Under the pieces are notes generated by a model, which was given only the letters and a program-made list of their open reading frames with translations, ran no database searches and had not been told where the DNA came from. From positions 434,001 through 498,000 of the forward strand of contig JAMAHW010000001.1 of assembly GCA_023627715.1 (NCBI GenBank): DNA of 64,000 nt. The letters run 5' to 3'. The translations under genes and the position numbers were made by a program. This document shows, one piece after another, positions 55,020-64,000 of the stretch. Numbering within the stretch: position 1 is the first letter of the stretch; every line of letters begins with the position of its first letter. The stretch comes from Periconia sp. R9002 (taxonomy: Eukaryota > Ascomycota > Dothideomycetes > Pleosporales > Periconiaceae).

Positions 55020-57308
55020 ATGATTTGGAAGTTTCTGTGTGCATCAGCGAGCGTCGCCGCAGCTTTGCAACCCCTCCCACCTGTACAATGGACCAGCAAC
55101 GGTAGCAGCAGCAGCAACGGGAATGGATTCGCACTTGCAGGTCTACCGACAACCATATACATCCAAAAAGATTTCGCAAACATTACCGACAAGAATGGCT
55201 TGACCCTTATCCCTCCAACCGCCTATGAATTTGCAAACACTTTCCGCCAGGATCTTGCACAGCTCTTTGGCGGCAATTGGGACCTGAGAAGTGTCGACGC
55301 CGCCCCGAGCCAGGGAATCTATCTTCGCGCGTTTCGCAGCAACTCCAGCCTTCCTACATACCAGAATGGAGATGCTACTGAAGAAGCGTACGAGATGGAG
55401 GTTGGTAACGGGCTTGTGACAATCAGCGGCACGGGAGCACGAGGTATGTTCTGGGGCACGCGCACACTGCTTCAGCAGCTGTCCATTGCGAATGGGTCTT
55501 CCATACCTTCCGGTCGAATTGTGGATGCTCCTGCGTATGCGACGCGCGGGTACATGTTAGACGCCGGGCGCAAATGGTATACAGCAGACTTTTTGAAAGA
55601 GCTATGCACGTACGCCTCGTTCTTCAAAATGTCCGAATTCCACTACCATTCGAGCGACAACTATCCTTTGAATCGCGGACACAATGAGACATGGAACCAG
55701 GTCTTTTCACACTTTTCGCTAAATCCCGAAAACAACACCGAGCTGCGTGGCCTCATTCAACGTCCCAATGAAACCTTATCGAGAGCGGAATTTGAAGACT
55801 TCCAGAAACATTGCGCCCAAAGGGGAGTCACAGTCATCCCCGAAATTGAGGCTCCAGGCCATTGTCTTGCTGTCACCAAATGGAAACCAGAGCTCGCACT
55901 ACCAAAGAAAGACCTTCTCAACCTTACTCATCCAAACGCGATCCCGACCATCAAATCCATCTGGGCCGAATTCCTCCCATGGTTCCAGTCTAAAGAAGTC
56001 CACATAGGGGCAGATGAATACGATTCAAAATTAGCGGACGATTACATTAACTTTGTAAACACTATGTCCGAGTTTGTCAAGTCGACATCAGGCAAGCGGA
56101 TCAGAATCTGGGGAACCAACGAACCGTCGAAAAACCTCACCATCAGCAAGGACATCATCGTCCAGCATTGGCAATATGGTGAATCTGACCCCATCCAACT
56201 GCAAAAAAGCAACTATACTCTTGTCAATTCTGAAGATTGGTGGGCGTACATGAGCCTCAAGAACGATCACACGCCTATTCTTCCAGCGACGTACCCGCAG
56301 TTCTACAACGTTACGCGTACAATGAACTTCGCCAATGTCAATGGATGGCAATGGGACCCTTCACTATTTAACCCTGTAAATACAACCTTGCAACTCCAGC
56401 CTGGTGCAAGAGTCAACAAAGGTGCCATTCTTGCTGCATGGAATGACAACGGACCAGACGCTACAACCCAGCTCGAGGCGTACTACGCCATGCGAGAGGG
56501 TATTCCTGTTGTCGCAGCGCGGGCATGGTCGGGTGCTCGGGGAACAAACATCAGCGCCGCAGATCTCGAAGCTACACTCAAGCATCTCACACCGCTGGCA
56601 CCTGGTCAAAATCTTGATCGGCGTCTACCAAACTCCCAGCGACCGTCTAAGGAAGCTCCTGTTTTCGCTTGGAAGCGCCCATCCAATAATTTAGTAGACA
56701 TTGTCCTGGGGAAAGGCTCGTACGGGCCACCATACACTTTGACGCTCAATGCGACCTCTTCTTTTACCCTGAGTGGACCAGATACAACACTTACATTCGA
56801 ACCTATGTTGACTAACCGTACTACATATGCAAATTCAACGTTAGTTTTTACTACATCCGACAATTTCCCTTACCCACTTCGCTCAACCGCCGAAACTGAC
56901 GGCCAAGATCCTGGACACCCTGGACGCATTTGGGTCAACACATCTAGCTCCTCGCATGAGCAAGTACCGCTAAGTCTCCCAGCTACGATCCGCATAGAGA
57001 CAGATGTGGTAAATGGAAGTAGAGTATGGGTGGAGGACAAGTATAAAGGCCGGTTTGAGGTCTTTGTGTTTGGAGGTAGGAATACTCTTTTCTCATGGAG
57101 TCAGATGGCGTTGGTAGCGCCACTAGAAAGGGTTCAGGGCGGATTGGAGAGTCTGGTTCTTGAGAGTGGTATTGGAGGCCAAGGCAAGAATTCGACAGCA
57201 GCGCCTGCGCATGGCCTACCAGTAGGAAATGGTGCTTCAAAAAGCGTAGGGAGTATGGTGGCTCTGACTGTCACTGTGGTGGCTGCAGTACTGCTAGGTG
57301 GCACATAA
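55020..57308 (+). CDS. GH20 beta-N-acetylhexosaminidase, probably GPI-anchored
   Basis: Single exon, 762 residues. The start is the ATG giving a signal peptide (MIWKFLCASASVAAALQP); the frame upstream is open only from a GTG. An N-terminal alpha/beta domain (residues about 60-170, ending VTISGTGARGMFWGTRTLLQQL) precedes a TIM barrel. It contains ATRGYMLDAGRKWY, FHYHSSDNYP, VIPEIEAPGHCLA and the catalytic pair D332-E333 in VHIGADEYD, as required for substrate-assisted hydrolysis of terminal GlcNAc/GalNAc. A beta-rich C-terminal region follows, with many NxS/T sites, then SKSVGSMVALTVTVVAAVLLGGT, a small-residue/hydrophobic tail typical of a GPI attachment signal. Likely role: hexosaminide trimming at the cell surface. 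It is transcribed divergently from the GH47 gene. Confidence 0.9.
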   Translation: MIWKFLCASASVAAALQPLPPVQWTSNGSSSSNGNGFALAGLPTTIYIQKDFANITDKNGLTLIPPTAYEFANTFRQDLAQLFGGNWDLRSVDAAPSQGIYLRAFRSNSSLPTYQNGDATEEAYEMEVGNGLVTISGTGARGMFWGTRTLLQQLSIANGSSIPSGRIVDAPAYATRGYMLDAGRKWYTADFLKELCTYASFFKMSEFHYHSSDNYPLNRGHNETWNQVFSHFSLNPENNTELRGLIQRPNETLSRAEFEDFQKHCAQRGVTVIPEIEAPGHCLAVTKWKPELALPKKDLLNLTHPNAIPTIKSIWAEFLPWFQSKEVHIGADEYDSKLADDYINFVNTMSEFVKSTSGKRIRIWGTNEPSKNLTISKDIIVQHWQYGESDPIQLQKSNYTLVNSEDWWAYMSLKNDHTPILPATYPQFYNVTRTMNFANVNGWQWDPSLFNPVNTTLQLQPGARVNKGAILAAWNDNGPDATTQLEAYYAMREGIPVVAARAWSGARGTNISAADLEATLKHLTPLAPGQNLDRRLPNSQRPSKEAPVFAWKRPSNNLVDIVLGKGSYGPPYTLTLNATSSFTLSGPDTTLTFEPMLTNRTTYANSTLVFTTSDNFPYPLRSTAETDGQDPGHPGRIWVNTSSSSHEQVPLSLPATIRIETDVVNGSRVWVEDKYKGRFEVFVFGGRNTLFSWSQMALVAPLERVQGGLESLVLESGIGGQGKNSTAAPAHGLPVGNGASKSVGSMVALTVTVVAAVLLGGT

Positions 57309-57626
57309 GAAGTAACGTCTTATCAAATGGAATTTTTCAATGTTAATACAGCAAAGATGGCCGAAGATAAGAGCGGAGATGCCCGGTACCTTACGCCAGA
57401 TATCGTAGAGCCGATGCCGCTGACCATTCCTCATTGGGAAGGTGGGATGGAGCTGTCGAAGGAGTGGGGCAACAGCTCAAGATATCTCCAAACACACCAT
57501 GGACTCCATCTTACGCGCTAATCACCTCCACTTCTCGTGCGTAAAGTAGTACTGCCACCTTCCTGTACCGGCACCCTTTCACAAGTTCCCTCGCCATATT
57601 GAATGAAGTGACTCTCGTAATCCACA
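57309..57626. other. Intergenic region
   Basis: About 320 bp between two plus-strand genes: GH20 3' UTR and promoter of the amidohydrolase. A 64-codon ORF inside it has no recognisable features. Confidence 0.5.
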
Positions 57627-58778
57627 ATGCCCGTCGTAGACATCCATACACACATCTACCCACCCAGTTACGTCTCACTGTTACGATCTCGAACGACTGT
57701 CCCTTACGTTCGAACGTTCGAGGATGCACCCGATTCATCACGTCTAATCATCCTCCCGGGCGAAGATGACCCCTCCACACCATCCACTTCGAGGGGACGG
57801 CCAATTGGCGCAGAATACTACGACATTGCGCAGAAAATCGCATTTATGGACCAGCACAAGATCGATAAAAGCGTGATCAGTCTTGCGAATCCATGGCTCG
57901 ATTTCTTACCCAAAGAGGAGGCAGGCGAGGCCGCGAAGAAGATTAACGACGACGTCAATGAAATCTGTGCTGGATATCCTGGGCGGTTATACGCTTTCGC
58001 TACATTACCATTGAGCGCGGACACAGCGACAATAGTGAGCGAGATTGAGAGGTTGAAAGAGCTAAAGTATGTACGCGGAGTCATCATGGGCACTTCGGGT
58101 CTTGGAAAAGGACTCGACGATGCAGAACTTGATCCAGTATATGCTGCTCTTGAGAAAACCCGGCAGATGATATTCTTACACCCGCATTATGGACTTCCGG
58201 CTTCGGTGTACGGACCCAGAGGCAATGAGTATGGTCATGTTCTGCCCCTGGCGCTAGGATTCCCTCTCGAGACTACGATTGCCGTGAGCAGGATGTTGTT
58301 GAGTGGAGTGTGGGATCGGTTCCGGGAGTTAAATGTATTGCTTGCGCATTCGGGGGGAACATTGCCGTTTCTGGCGGGCAGATTGGAGAGTTGCGTGATG
58401 CATGACGGGCATTTGAAAAAGGCTGGTAAAACTGGGAACAGGCGAGACGTCTGGGATATTCTTAAAAACAACATCTACCTCGATGCTGTCATTTACTCAG
58501 ACGTGGGCTTGAAGGCTGCGGTCGACGCTTCAGGTGCTGATCGTTTGATGTTTGGTAAGTTTATCATATCCTCAAATTCAAGCCAGAGAGTAGCTTGCTG
58601 ATGAACTCCTGCAGGAACGGATCACCCCTTCTTTCCGCCTCTCGAAGAGGACGCAGAGGAGTGGCATAGCGTGAATGCGAATTACACTGCTATATCAAGT
58701 GCTTTCACCGGAAATGACAAGGCAGCTCAAGACGTCCTGGGCAACAACGCGATACGGATATTACGGTTAGACTCATAG
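57627..58778 (+). CDS. ACMSD-type amidohydrolase (amidohydrolase 2 family)
   Basis: Exons 57627..58554 and 58615..58778, with a 60-bp intron (GTAAGT donor, GCAG acceptor); 363 residues. Metal-site residues of this TIM-barrel family appear in order: H7-x-H9 (VDIHTHIYPP), H185 in FLHPHYG, His in LLAHSGGTLPF (about 240) and D312 in FGTDHPFFPP, which exists only after splicing. The pattern equals that of 2-amino-3-carboxymuconate-6-semialdehyde decarboxylase (ACMSD) and related decarboxylases such as 6-methylsalicylate or o-pyrocatechuate decarboxylase. These are zinc-dependent, cytosolic, non-oxidative decarboxylases. Which substrate applies is not decidable from sequence. If it is ACMSD it would act downstream in the tryptophan/kynurenine route that IDO opens. 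Confidence 0.88.
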
Positions 58779-60612
58779 TAGTTGACACCTATGTTCAGCA
58801 GCAAAAGCAGCAATGAGAAGAATAGCTAAAATGCGCTGTACCTCGTTCCGTGAATGGTGAAGAATTCAGTGACCAAAAATGATGCAAAAGGAATAATACA
58901 TAATCGAAGTCTCCATACACCAACATTATCTTGCAAGTCCAGCACTGCGAGAACGTTTCAATGTTGGAGGAAGGGACACAATGTAGCACGGGGCAGCAAC
59001 CAGCATCCGGAAATTATGCGTCCAAATAAGGTGCAAGGTATGCTCTCGCCTTCAACAAGACATGGCGACTAGTTCTCAGCGAACTACATAGTTGAGGAAG
59101 GTGTGTATGTGCCTTGGCGGCACAGGTGAAAGCGATTGTTCACAGCGCAGAATCCAGAATGTCGGATGAATTCCCGCCACAACTTCTTTGCTGCTTACGA
59201 GAAGATTTGTAAAACTATGGTAAGGTATGCACCGGTACTACTGCAATGATATCAATCCTCGGTGGGTTTTGCATGGTAGAAAAACCCTCGGGCCTGCTGA
59301 CGGCCCTGTACGCCTTTTCCTCCGGGGCGCAGCCACATAGCGGATGCAATTGATCCTTCACGGCTATATCCTTATTCGGTCCTCCGATGTTCGTTTGGCA
59401 CCTAACTGGCAGAATACACAAAGTTCGGAGTGAACTGTACAATTCCTGATCAAATCAGAAGTTTTAATTTACCCTTTCGTCTCGTGAACGTGGCAGCACG
59501 CGAATACGAGCAACACTGGTACAGTGCGGGGAAATTCTTTTCTCCCTTCGTGAAGGGTTGGTAAGACGGAAGAACTATGCAAGATTTGAAGTAAATGATC
59601 TCTGTGATAGGTTGGTAACATGACATCACATGCAAACTGCAGTCTCGCCGTGTGGGGAAATTCGTATTGATAAAGTACGGTGCGCATTTGTCGATTGCTG
59701 CCCATTTAATCTAAAGACGTGAGACTTGGGAGCTGTCTTCGGAAGGTACTTACAGGGCCGAAACGAAAGAGGAAAAGTACTCTCGTAGCATGTCATGAGA
59801 AAAGACTGCGCCGTGCAAACAAGCCCAATAAAAAAATTAATCGAGACCAAAAAAAATATGGGACTGTTGGTAATTGGAATCAGCATCGTAGCGCAGTTGT
59901 TCTGCTCAGACTTGGCTTTCGGCATTTTGCTTCTTAGGTGATGCTTGGACAAAGAGTAAATGGCGATGCGGAAAACAAGTCCATATTATAATGCTAGTAT
60001 CTTAGCTCGCTTCCCCCTACGACCACCCCGTTTGCAATTATCGTTCATGGATAGCAGGCATCAGGAAGGCAGACTATCTGCTTCCGCATTCGATTCACCT
60101 CGCAGACTACAAGTGAAGGATTAGGGGTACTCGTGTAGTCTGGTTCTCGTTTGGATGTACTGAGTGACTGCAGTAAGGTTGGGGTCAATCGCATTCACCT
60201 GTTCATCCGGAGGACTCTTTGTGGCTGAAAATCCGAGAAGGATCCCCCGCAAAAGCCACCATGCACGTTCTTGTCCTGTCAATTTATTTAATTTACTCTG
60301 CCTAAATCGACGAGCCCCCAGGCCTTGTTGCGGAGATAAGTGAATCCTTTGAAGACGACCTCCCCTTTGGAGACTGAAAATATCTTGCTTCCAACGGGTC
60401 CAGGAGTGGAGTTGCCTGATCACAAGGCCACCAATGCGTAACCGAGAGTAGTCCTGAAGACAAAGCTCTGGAGTACATGTTAGCACCATAGCTCAAACAA
60501 CTTTTTGAGTGGAATATAAATAGTACTGACGATCGATCATCCAAAATGTTTGTTTCGTCAGTCATCCTCGCTACTCACAGCGTGACCGCGTCTGTTAGCT
60601 TTACCAATCGAG
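58779..60612. other. Gene-poor intergenic region
   Basis: About 1.8 kb between two plus-strand genes. ORFs up to 122 codons occur (minus strand, 60121-60489), but none has a recognisable motif or a supported start. No repeats, transposon remnants or RNA genes seen. Confidence 0.45.
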
Positions 60613-62510
60613 ATGGCGTTCATCAAAGCGACTGCCACAGCGCTTTTGTTGGCGTCTTCCGCATCAGCTATTGATGTGCCTGCAGCACCGACCTGGCCTA
60701 GCGGTCGATGCACTGATAAAAGCTTGACGATACCATCTTGGATCATCTCTCGTTATGAGGTCGCAAACGGCGTGACCAACTTCAGAATCACCAACCGCGC
60801 AGCGGATCCCACAGGACTTTACGCAGACGCTACGTGCTACCCTGGCAAGCAGCAATGTTCTCTTTCGAGTGCCGGTGAATCCATGACGGCAACGCTTACC
60901 ACTGGCTCGAATGGACAGGCTGTTGTAGCCGTAACGGATTTTTGGATCTGTGGGGATGAAGGTGCAAGGTAATAGCATTACAGTGTTGTGCTCAAAGTTA
61001 CGTCGAGCGTAAACTAACTTGAGTAAAAGGGTTAATTTCAGAGCGAGGGGAAACACCACCATTACGGCATGCTCGGGCAGCGATTGCACTTCAGCCATCG
61101 ATTATTTAGCCCCAGGCACTTTGGAACTACCGGTTCCTTTGACACCGACCCAACCCAAAGCTCCACAGGGAGTCGATGCTCCTAGCTGTGCAAGCGTTGG
61201 CGAGAAACAGTGGACCGTGGATTCAGGTAAGCATGCACGTCGCAGCACTGGATTCACCCCTCTAAGCTCAGATGGCGATTAACCAGACCAATAGTGACTT
61301 ACAAAAACTTCGCGAAGGCTCAGTGTACACAATGGTATATTGAGGATCAAATATGCTTAAACCCTGTCAACGATTGGATATCCAAGGGCGAACAACTCTC
61401 ACTGCGTGTCAAGAACAACGGCATCTCCCACGAAGTGACCTGTGACTTCAAAGCCGAATATGGCAAATACAACATTCCACAGCCATTACGTTGCACTGGC
61501 GGAAATTATGGCGAGATCACTCTTGATGTGACCTGGACCGGCACAGCGCCTGATTTCAACCTCAAAGTTGAGGAGCTGTGGTACTGCATCGAGAACCCCA
61601 AGGAAAACTCCAACGTTACTGCTATTATTGCAACAGGAAGCACTGACCTGAAACTCGACTGTGAAACAACTACTGGTATTACTGGAACACCCGACGATCT
61701 CATCACTAGCTGTAAAAACTCAGCCAGCCAGGAACTGTCTGGTAGTCAAAAGTCGAAGAGCACCCTCCCGGCATTCTCCCTCGTCACAGCATGGCCCGCA
61801 CATGGAGGCTGCACATTTGACAGCGTGAAGAGTCCTACATTTGGCTTCCGGGGTATGAGGTACTGGTATTATCCCAATATAACCTTCCATCACTACGCCA
61901 TCGGATTGCTGGGTCCTAATTTTGAGTATTGGATCTATGACTCTGGCGCACCCCTTCGCGGCAGTGGCGAAGACGCCGTGTATAATTGCAACTCCTACTA
62001 CGATGGAAAACCGCGCGACCAACATTACAAGTGTGAAATCTCGATCCATGCGAAGGAGCTGACAGCCTGGGTGGATAAGACCTGGGAGTGCAGAGATAAG
62101 AATCAAGACCAACCTTTATTCTTTGAGGGATCTGGAGACTTTGACTGGTCCATTTACCCAACTCACAGTTGTGGTCCGGGCGGTGTTGGATATGAGGGTA
62201 CAACAGCCTGCACTTGGGGCGGAGGTGAGTTTTTGAATATCTCTCTGGTTTTCTTGGTCTTTTGTGCTATAGCGTTCCATTTTCTCCGTATATCGAAGCA
62301 ATGTGCTGACTTGACATAGCTACGAACACTGCTCCCGGTATCCCTTACGCAATCCCTAAAGTCACAGTCAGCAACCAAAATGTACTTCCTCCTGACTATG
62401 GTCCCCCAGGCGCGCAAAGTACCTCAGGTGTCCAAAGTGCGCCTCCTGTGGCCGTTATGGCGGTGTTCGAGAACAATGAATGGAAGATCCCGGAACAGAA
62501 TGTCCTATAA
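60613..62510 (+). CDS. Secreted cysteine-rich protein with three similar modules, function unknown
   Basis: Four exons: 60613..60968, 61042..61226, 61295..62224 and 62320..62510, introns 73, 68 and 95 bp; 553 residues. A signal peptide (MAFIKATATALLLASSASA) is clear. Three W-x-C motifs occur at near-equal spacing: W111-I-C113 (TDFWICGDE), W276-Y-C278 (EELWYCIEN) and W444-E-C446 (KTWECRD). Each follows strand-like sequence and precedes a short G/S..L..C end, suggesting three beta-sandwich modules of about 165 residues. The modules are far diverged. Cysteines and NxT/S sites are frequent; the last exon is Pro-rich (LPPDYGPPGAQ). I do not recognise the family; the modules resemble small secreted fungal domains of unknown function. 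The last intron is supported by frame and acceptor but is the least certain. Confidence 0.72.
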
Positions 62511-63233
62511 TGGGGAAAGCAATTCAAGGGCCCTGGCTATCAATCCAGCGATATTGCTTTTAATACTTAATTCTATTTCTTCTATTCAGTGGAAGTATTT
62601 GTTCGATGCTTAGGCATAAATACTCATCGCGTGCTTTAAGGTCACCGATCCATTTTGTTGCTGGATTATTGTGATTGATGCATTCGGCGTTGCGTGAGCT
62701 TGGCTGTAATCGAATACTATCTTGAGATGATGCACCCTTCCGAGTTGAGTGCTTTTCTAAATCTCTATAAAAAATATAAGGTCAGTGTGTTGAATTGCTC
62801 GCGGTATCAACAGATTAGCTATTAGAGTACTGGCTGCGCTTGCCCACACATCATTTATCTTGAGAAAGTAACCTTATTTAATCAGACTACGAAGTTAAAA
62901 AGCCCCAGTGTTCGTTACATGCAAGTTCCTACGATATGTGTGAGCATAATCCATTGTATTTTTTTTAAATGGATTACCCTTTCGGTTGTTACCTCTAAAC
63001 CTACGTGTATTAGACAATTTTGAAAAATTCAAAATCAACAAAAATGAACTTTCTATACAAATTTCGCAGGGTGAGGAAGATGCGAGTCGTTACTTGTAGA
63101 TTGTAGATGTTCATGTTCACGCCAAGCCATGGCACTTACGAGCCATCTCGGCTTAGTCATGCTCAACTCCAAACTTTCCGTCCCATCACCATCGGGCACC
63201 CTGTATCGCAATCCATCTCCAAAAACGTACGCC
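62511..63233. other. Intergenic region
   Basis: About 720 bp, AT-rich in its middle, between two plus-strand genes. The frame upstream of the uL15m start reaches an ATG at 63129, but that stretch reads like leader. Confidence 0.5.
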
Positions 63234-64000
63234 ATGCCTCCCCGGCTCAAGGCTCTCCGCCTTAGCTCCTCGCTCCTTTGCCAATCGCGCGTCCCATCGA
63301 AAATCCCGTTGATAAAACCATTCCTGGTCCCGGCGCAGCAGCGGTTTGCCTCGATCCTCTCCTCGCTCTCCGACAACAAGGGCGCGTATTCCAAAAAGAT
63401 TCGACGCGGTCGTGGTCCAGCCTCGGGCAAAGGAAAAACTGCAGGAAGGGGTCAAAAGGGTCAGCATGCGCACGGCAAGGTCCCGGCTGGGTTCGAGGGT
63501 GGACAGACGCCACTGAGTGTCACGAAGCGTGTGAGAGGGAGAAATAAGTACAATCCGTAAGTCGTTCCTTGACTTGTCTAGTTGGGCATTCGGACCGTTC
63601 CGGAGTCTTTCTTCGTGTGCAATCATCGATTCCGAGACGTTCTTGCTAATGGATCTTGCTTGAATGAAATAGATTCCAAGTGGAAATGTCGCCCATCAAC
63701 CTCGACCGTATCCAATCATGGATAGACCAAGGCCGCCTCGATCCCTCAAAGCCTATCACGATGAGAGAACTAAACAAATCTCGGTGTCTGCATGGTGTGA
63801 AAAGACATGGCGTGAAGCTCCTTGCACGGGTACGTTTGTACACCAATCGGCCTTTAAATCCCCGTCACTGTACCGATCAATCACACTCAGACAACCCCAA
63901 ACTCCCCAAAACTCGCGCAGAGAAACCCCAGAACTAACCTTATTCTATCGTATTAGAATGCTGAAGCTCTTACCTCCGCCATTAACATTGTCGTTTCACG
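63234..64000 (+). CDS. Mitochondrial ribosomal protein uL15m, 5' part (runs off right edge)
   Basis: Exons 63234..63556, 63673..63829 and 63957..>64000, with introns of 116 and 127 bp, longer than most in this window. The N terminus is a mitochondrial presequence: basic, Ser/Leu-rich, few acids ([19 protein letters not shown], then [10 protein letters not shown]). Next comes the uL15 core: [28 protein letters not shown] and FEGGQTPL, the glycine/basic loop that contacts 23S-type rRNA. Splices restore [22 protein letters not shown] and [20 protein letters not shown], as in fungal large-subunit L15/MRPL10. Role: assembly and structure of the mitochondrial 54S subunit. The rest of the gene lies outside the window. 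An upstream in-frame ATG would add [12 protein letters not shown]..., less presequence-like. Confidence 0.92.

Noticed and set aside
60121..60565. Overlapping minus-strand ORFs of 122 and 87 codons
   Set aside because: No motif, no supported start, and no splice pattern linking them into a sensible protein.
1..64000. Transposons, RIP-affected blocks, CRISPR arrays, integrated viral sequence
   Set aside because: I saw no transposase or reverse-transcriptase frames, no long terminal or inverted repeats, no strongly AT-degraded blocks and no regularly spaced repeats.

Overview
The window is nuclear DNA of a filamentous ascomycete, most likely a dothideomycete close to Pleosporales. The reasons are short spliceosomal introns (about 45 to 130 bp) with GTRNGT-type donors, CTRAC-like branch sites and YAG acceptors, well-separated monocistronic genes on both strands, and gene types typical of that group (F-box protein with a divergent LRR-like tail, DUF7730-type protein, Pth11-like rhodopsin-domain receptor, GPI-anchored GH20). 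This placement is inference. I assembled all multi-exon models by hand from splice signals, and every complete model gives an exon sum divisible by three.

Left part (1-26 kb), mostly housekeeping and metabolism. It holds the 5' part of an F-box gene (minus), tyrosyl-DNA phosphodiesterase 1 with two UIM-like motifs (minus), the spliceosomal MFAP1 homologue (minus), a GTPBP1-like translational GTPase (minus, five exons) and indoleamine 2,3-dioxygenase (minus, five exons). A 2.4-kb gene-poor gap follows. Then come a DUF7730-like protein (plus), a zinc alcohol dehydrogenase (minus), a DHCR24-like FAD oxidoreductase (plus), an aldehyde/ketoreductase (plus), an RRM-like protein (plus), a RidA homologue (plus) and a four-span membrane protein (plus).

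Middle part (26-50 kb). A 9.1-kb gene encodes a 3030-residue Fmp27/BLTP2-type bridge lipid-transfer protein with GFWDK and WPPW signatures. It is followed by a small orphan gene (minus), a DAO-type FAD oxidoreductase fused to a Rieske domain (plus), a secreted GH3 beta-glucosidase (minus), a seven-span rhodopsin-domain receptor (minus) and the catalytic subunit of DNA polymerase delta (minus).

Right part (50-64 kb). A GNAT acetyltransferase (plus) is followed by a divergent pair of secretory glycosidases, GH47 alpha-mannosidase (minus) and GPI-anchored GH20 hexosaminidase (plus). Next are an ACMSD-type amidohydrolase (plus), an unrecognised secreted cysteine-rich protein that looks like three copies of one module (plus), and the 5' part of the mitochondrial ribosomal protein uL15m gene (plus, running off the right edge).

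The genes do not form an obvious single pathway: there is no PKS, NRPS or terpene-synthase backbone, no transposon and no CRISPR array. Loose functional links are two tryptophan/kynurenine-type enzymes (IDO and an ACMSD-like protein, far apart) and three secretory-pathway glycosidases within about 17 kb. The items most worth a second look are the three-module secreted protein, the perfect 20-bp palindrome beside the IDO TATA-like box, the DHCR24-like enzyme in a fungus, the FAD-Rieske fusion, the frame-neutral intron in RidA and the orphan gene at 36.2-36.7 kb.
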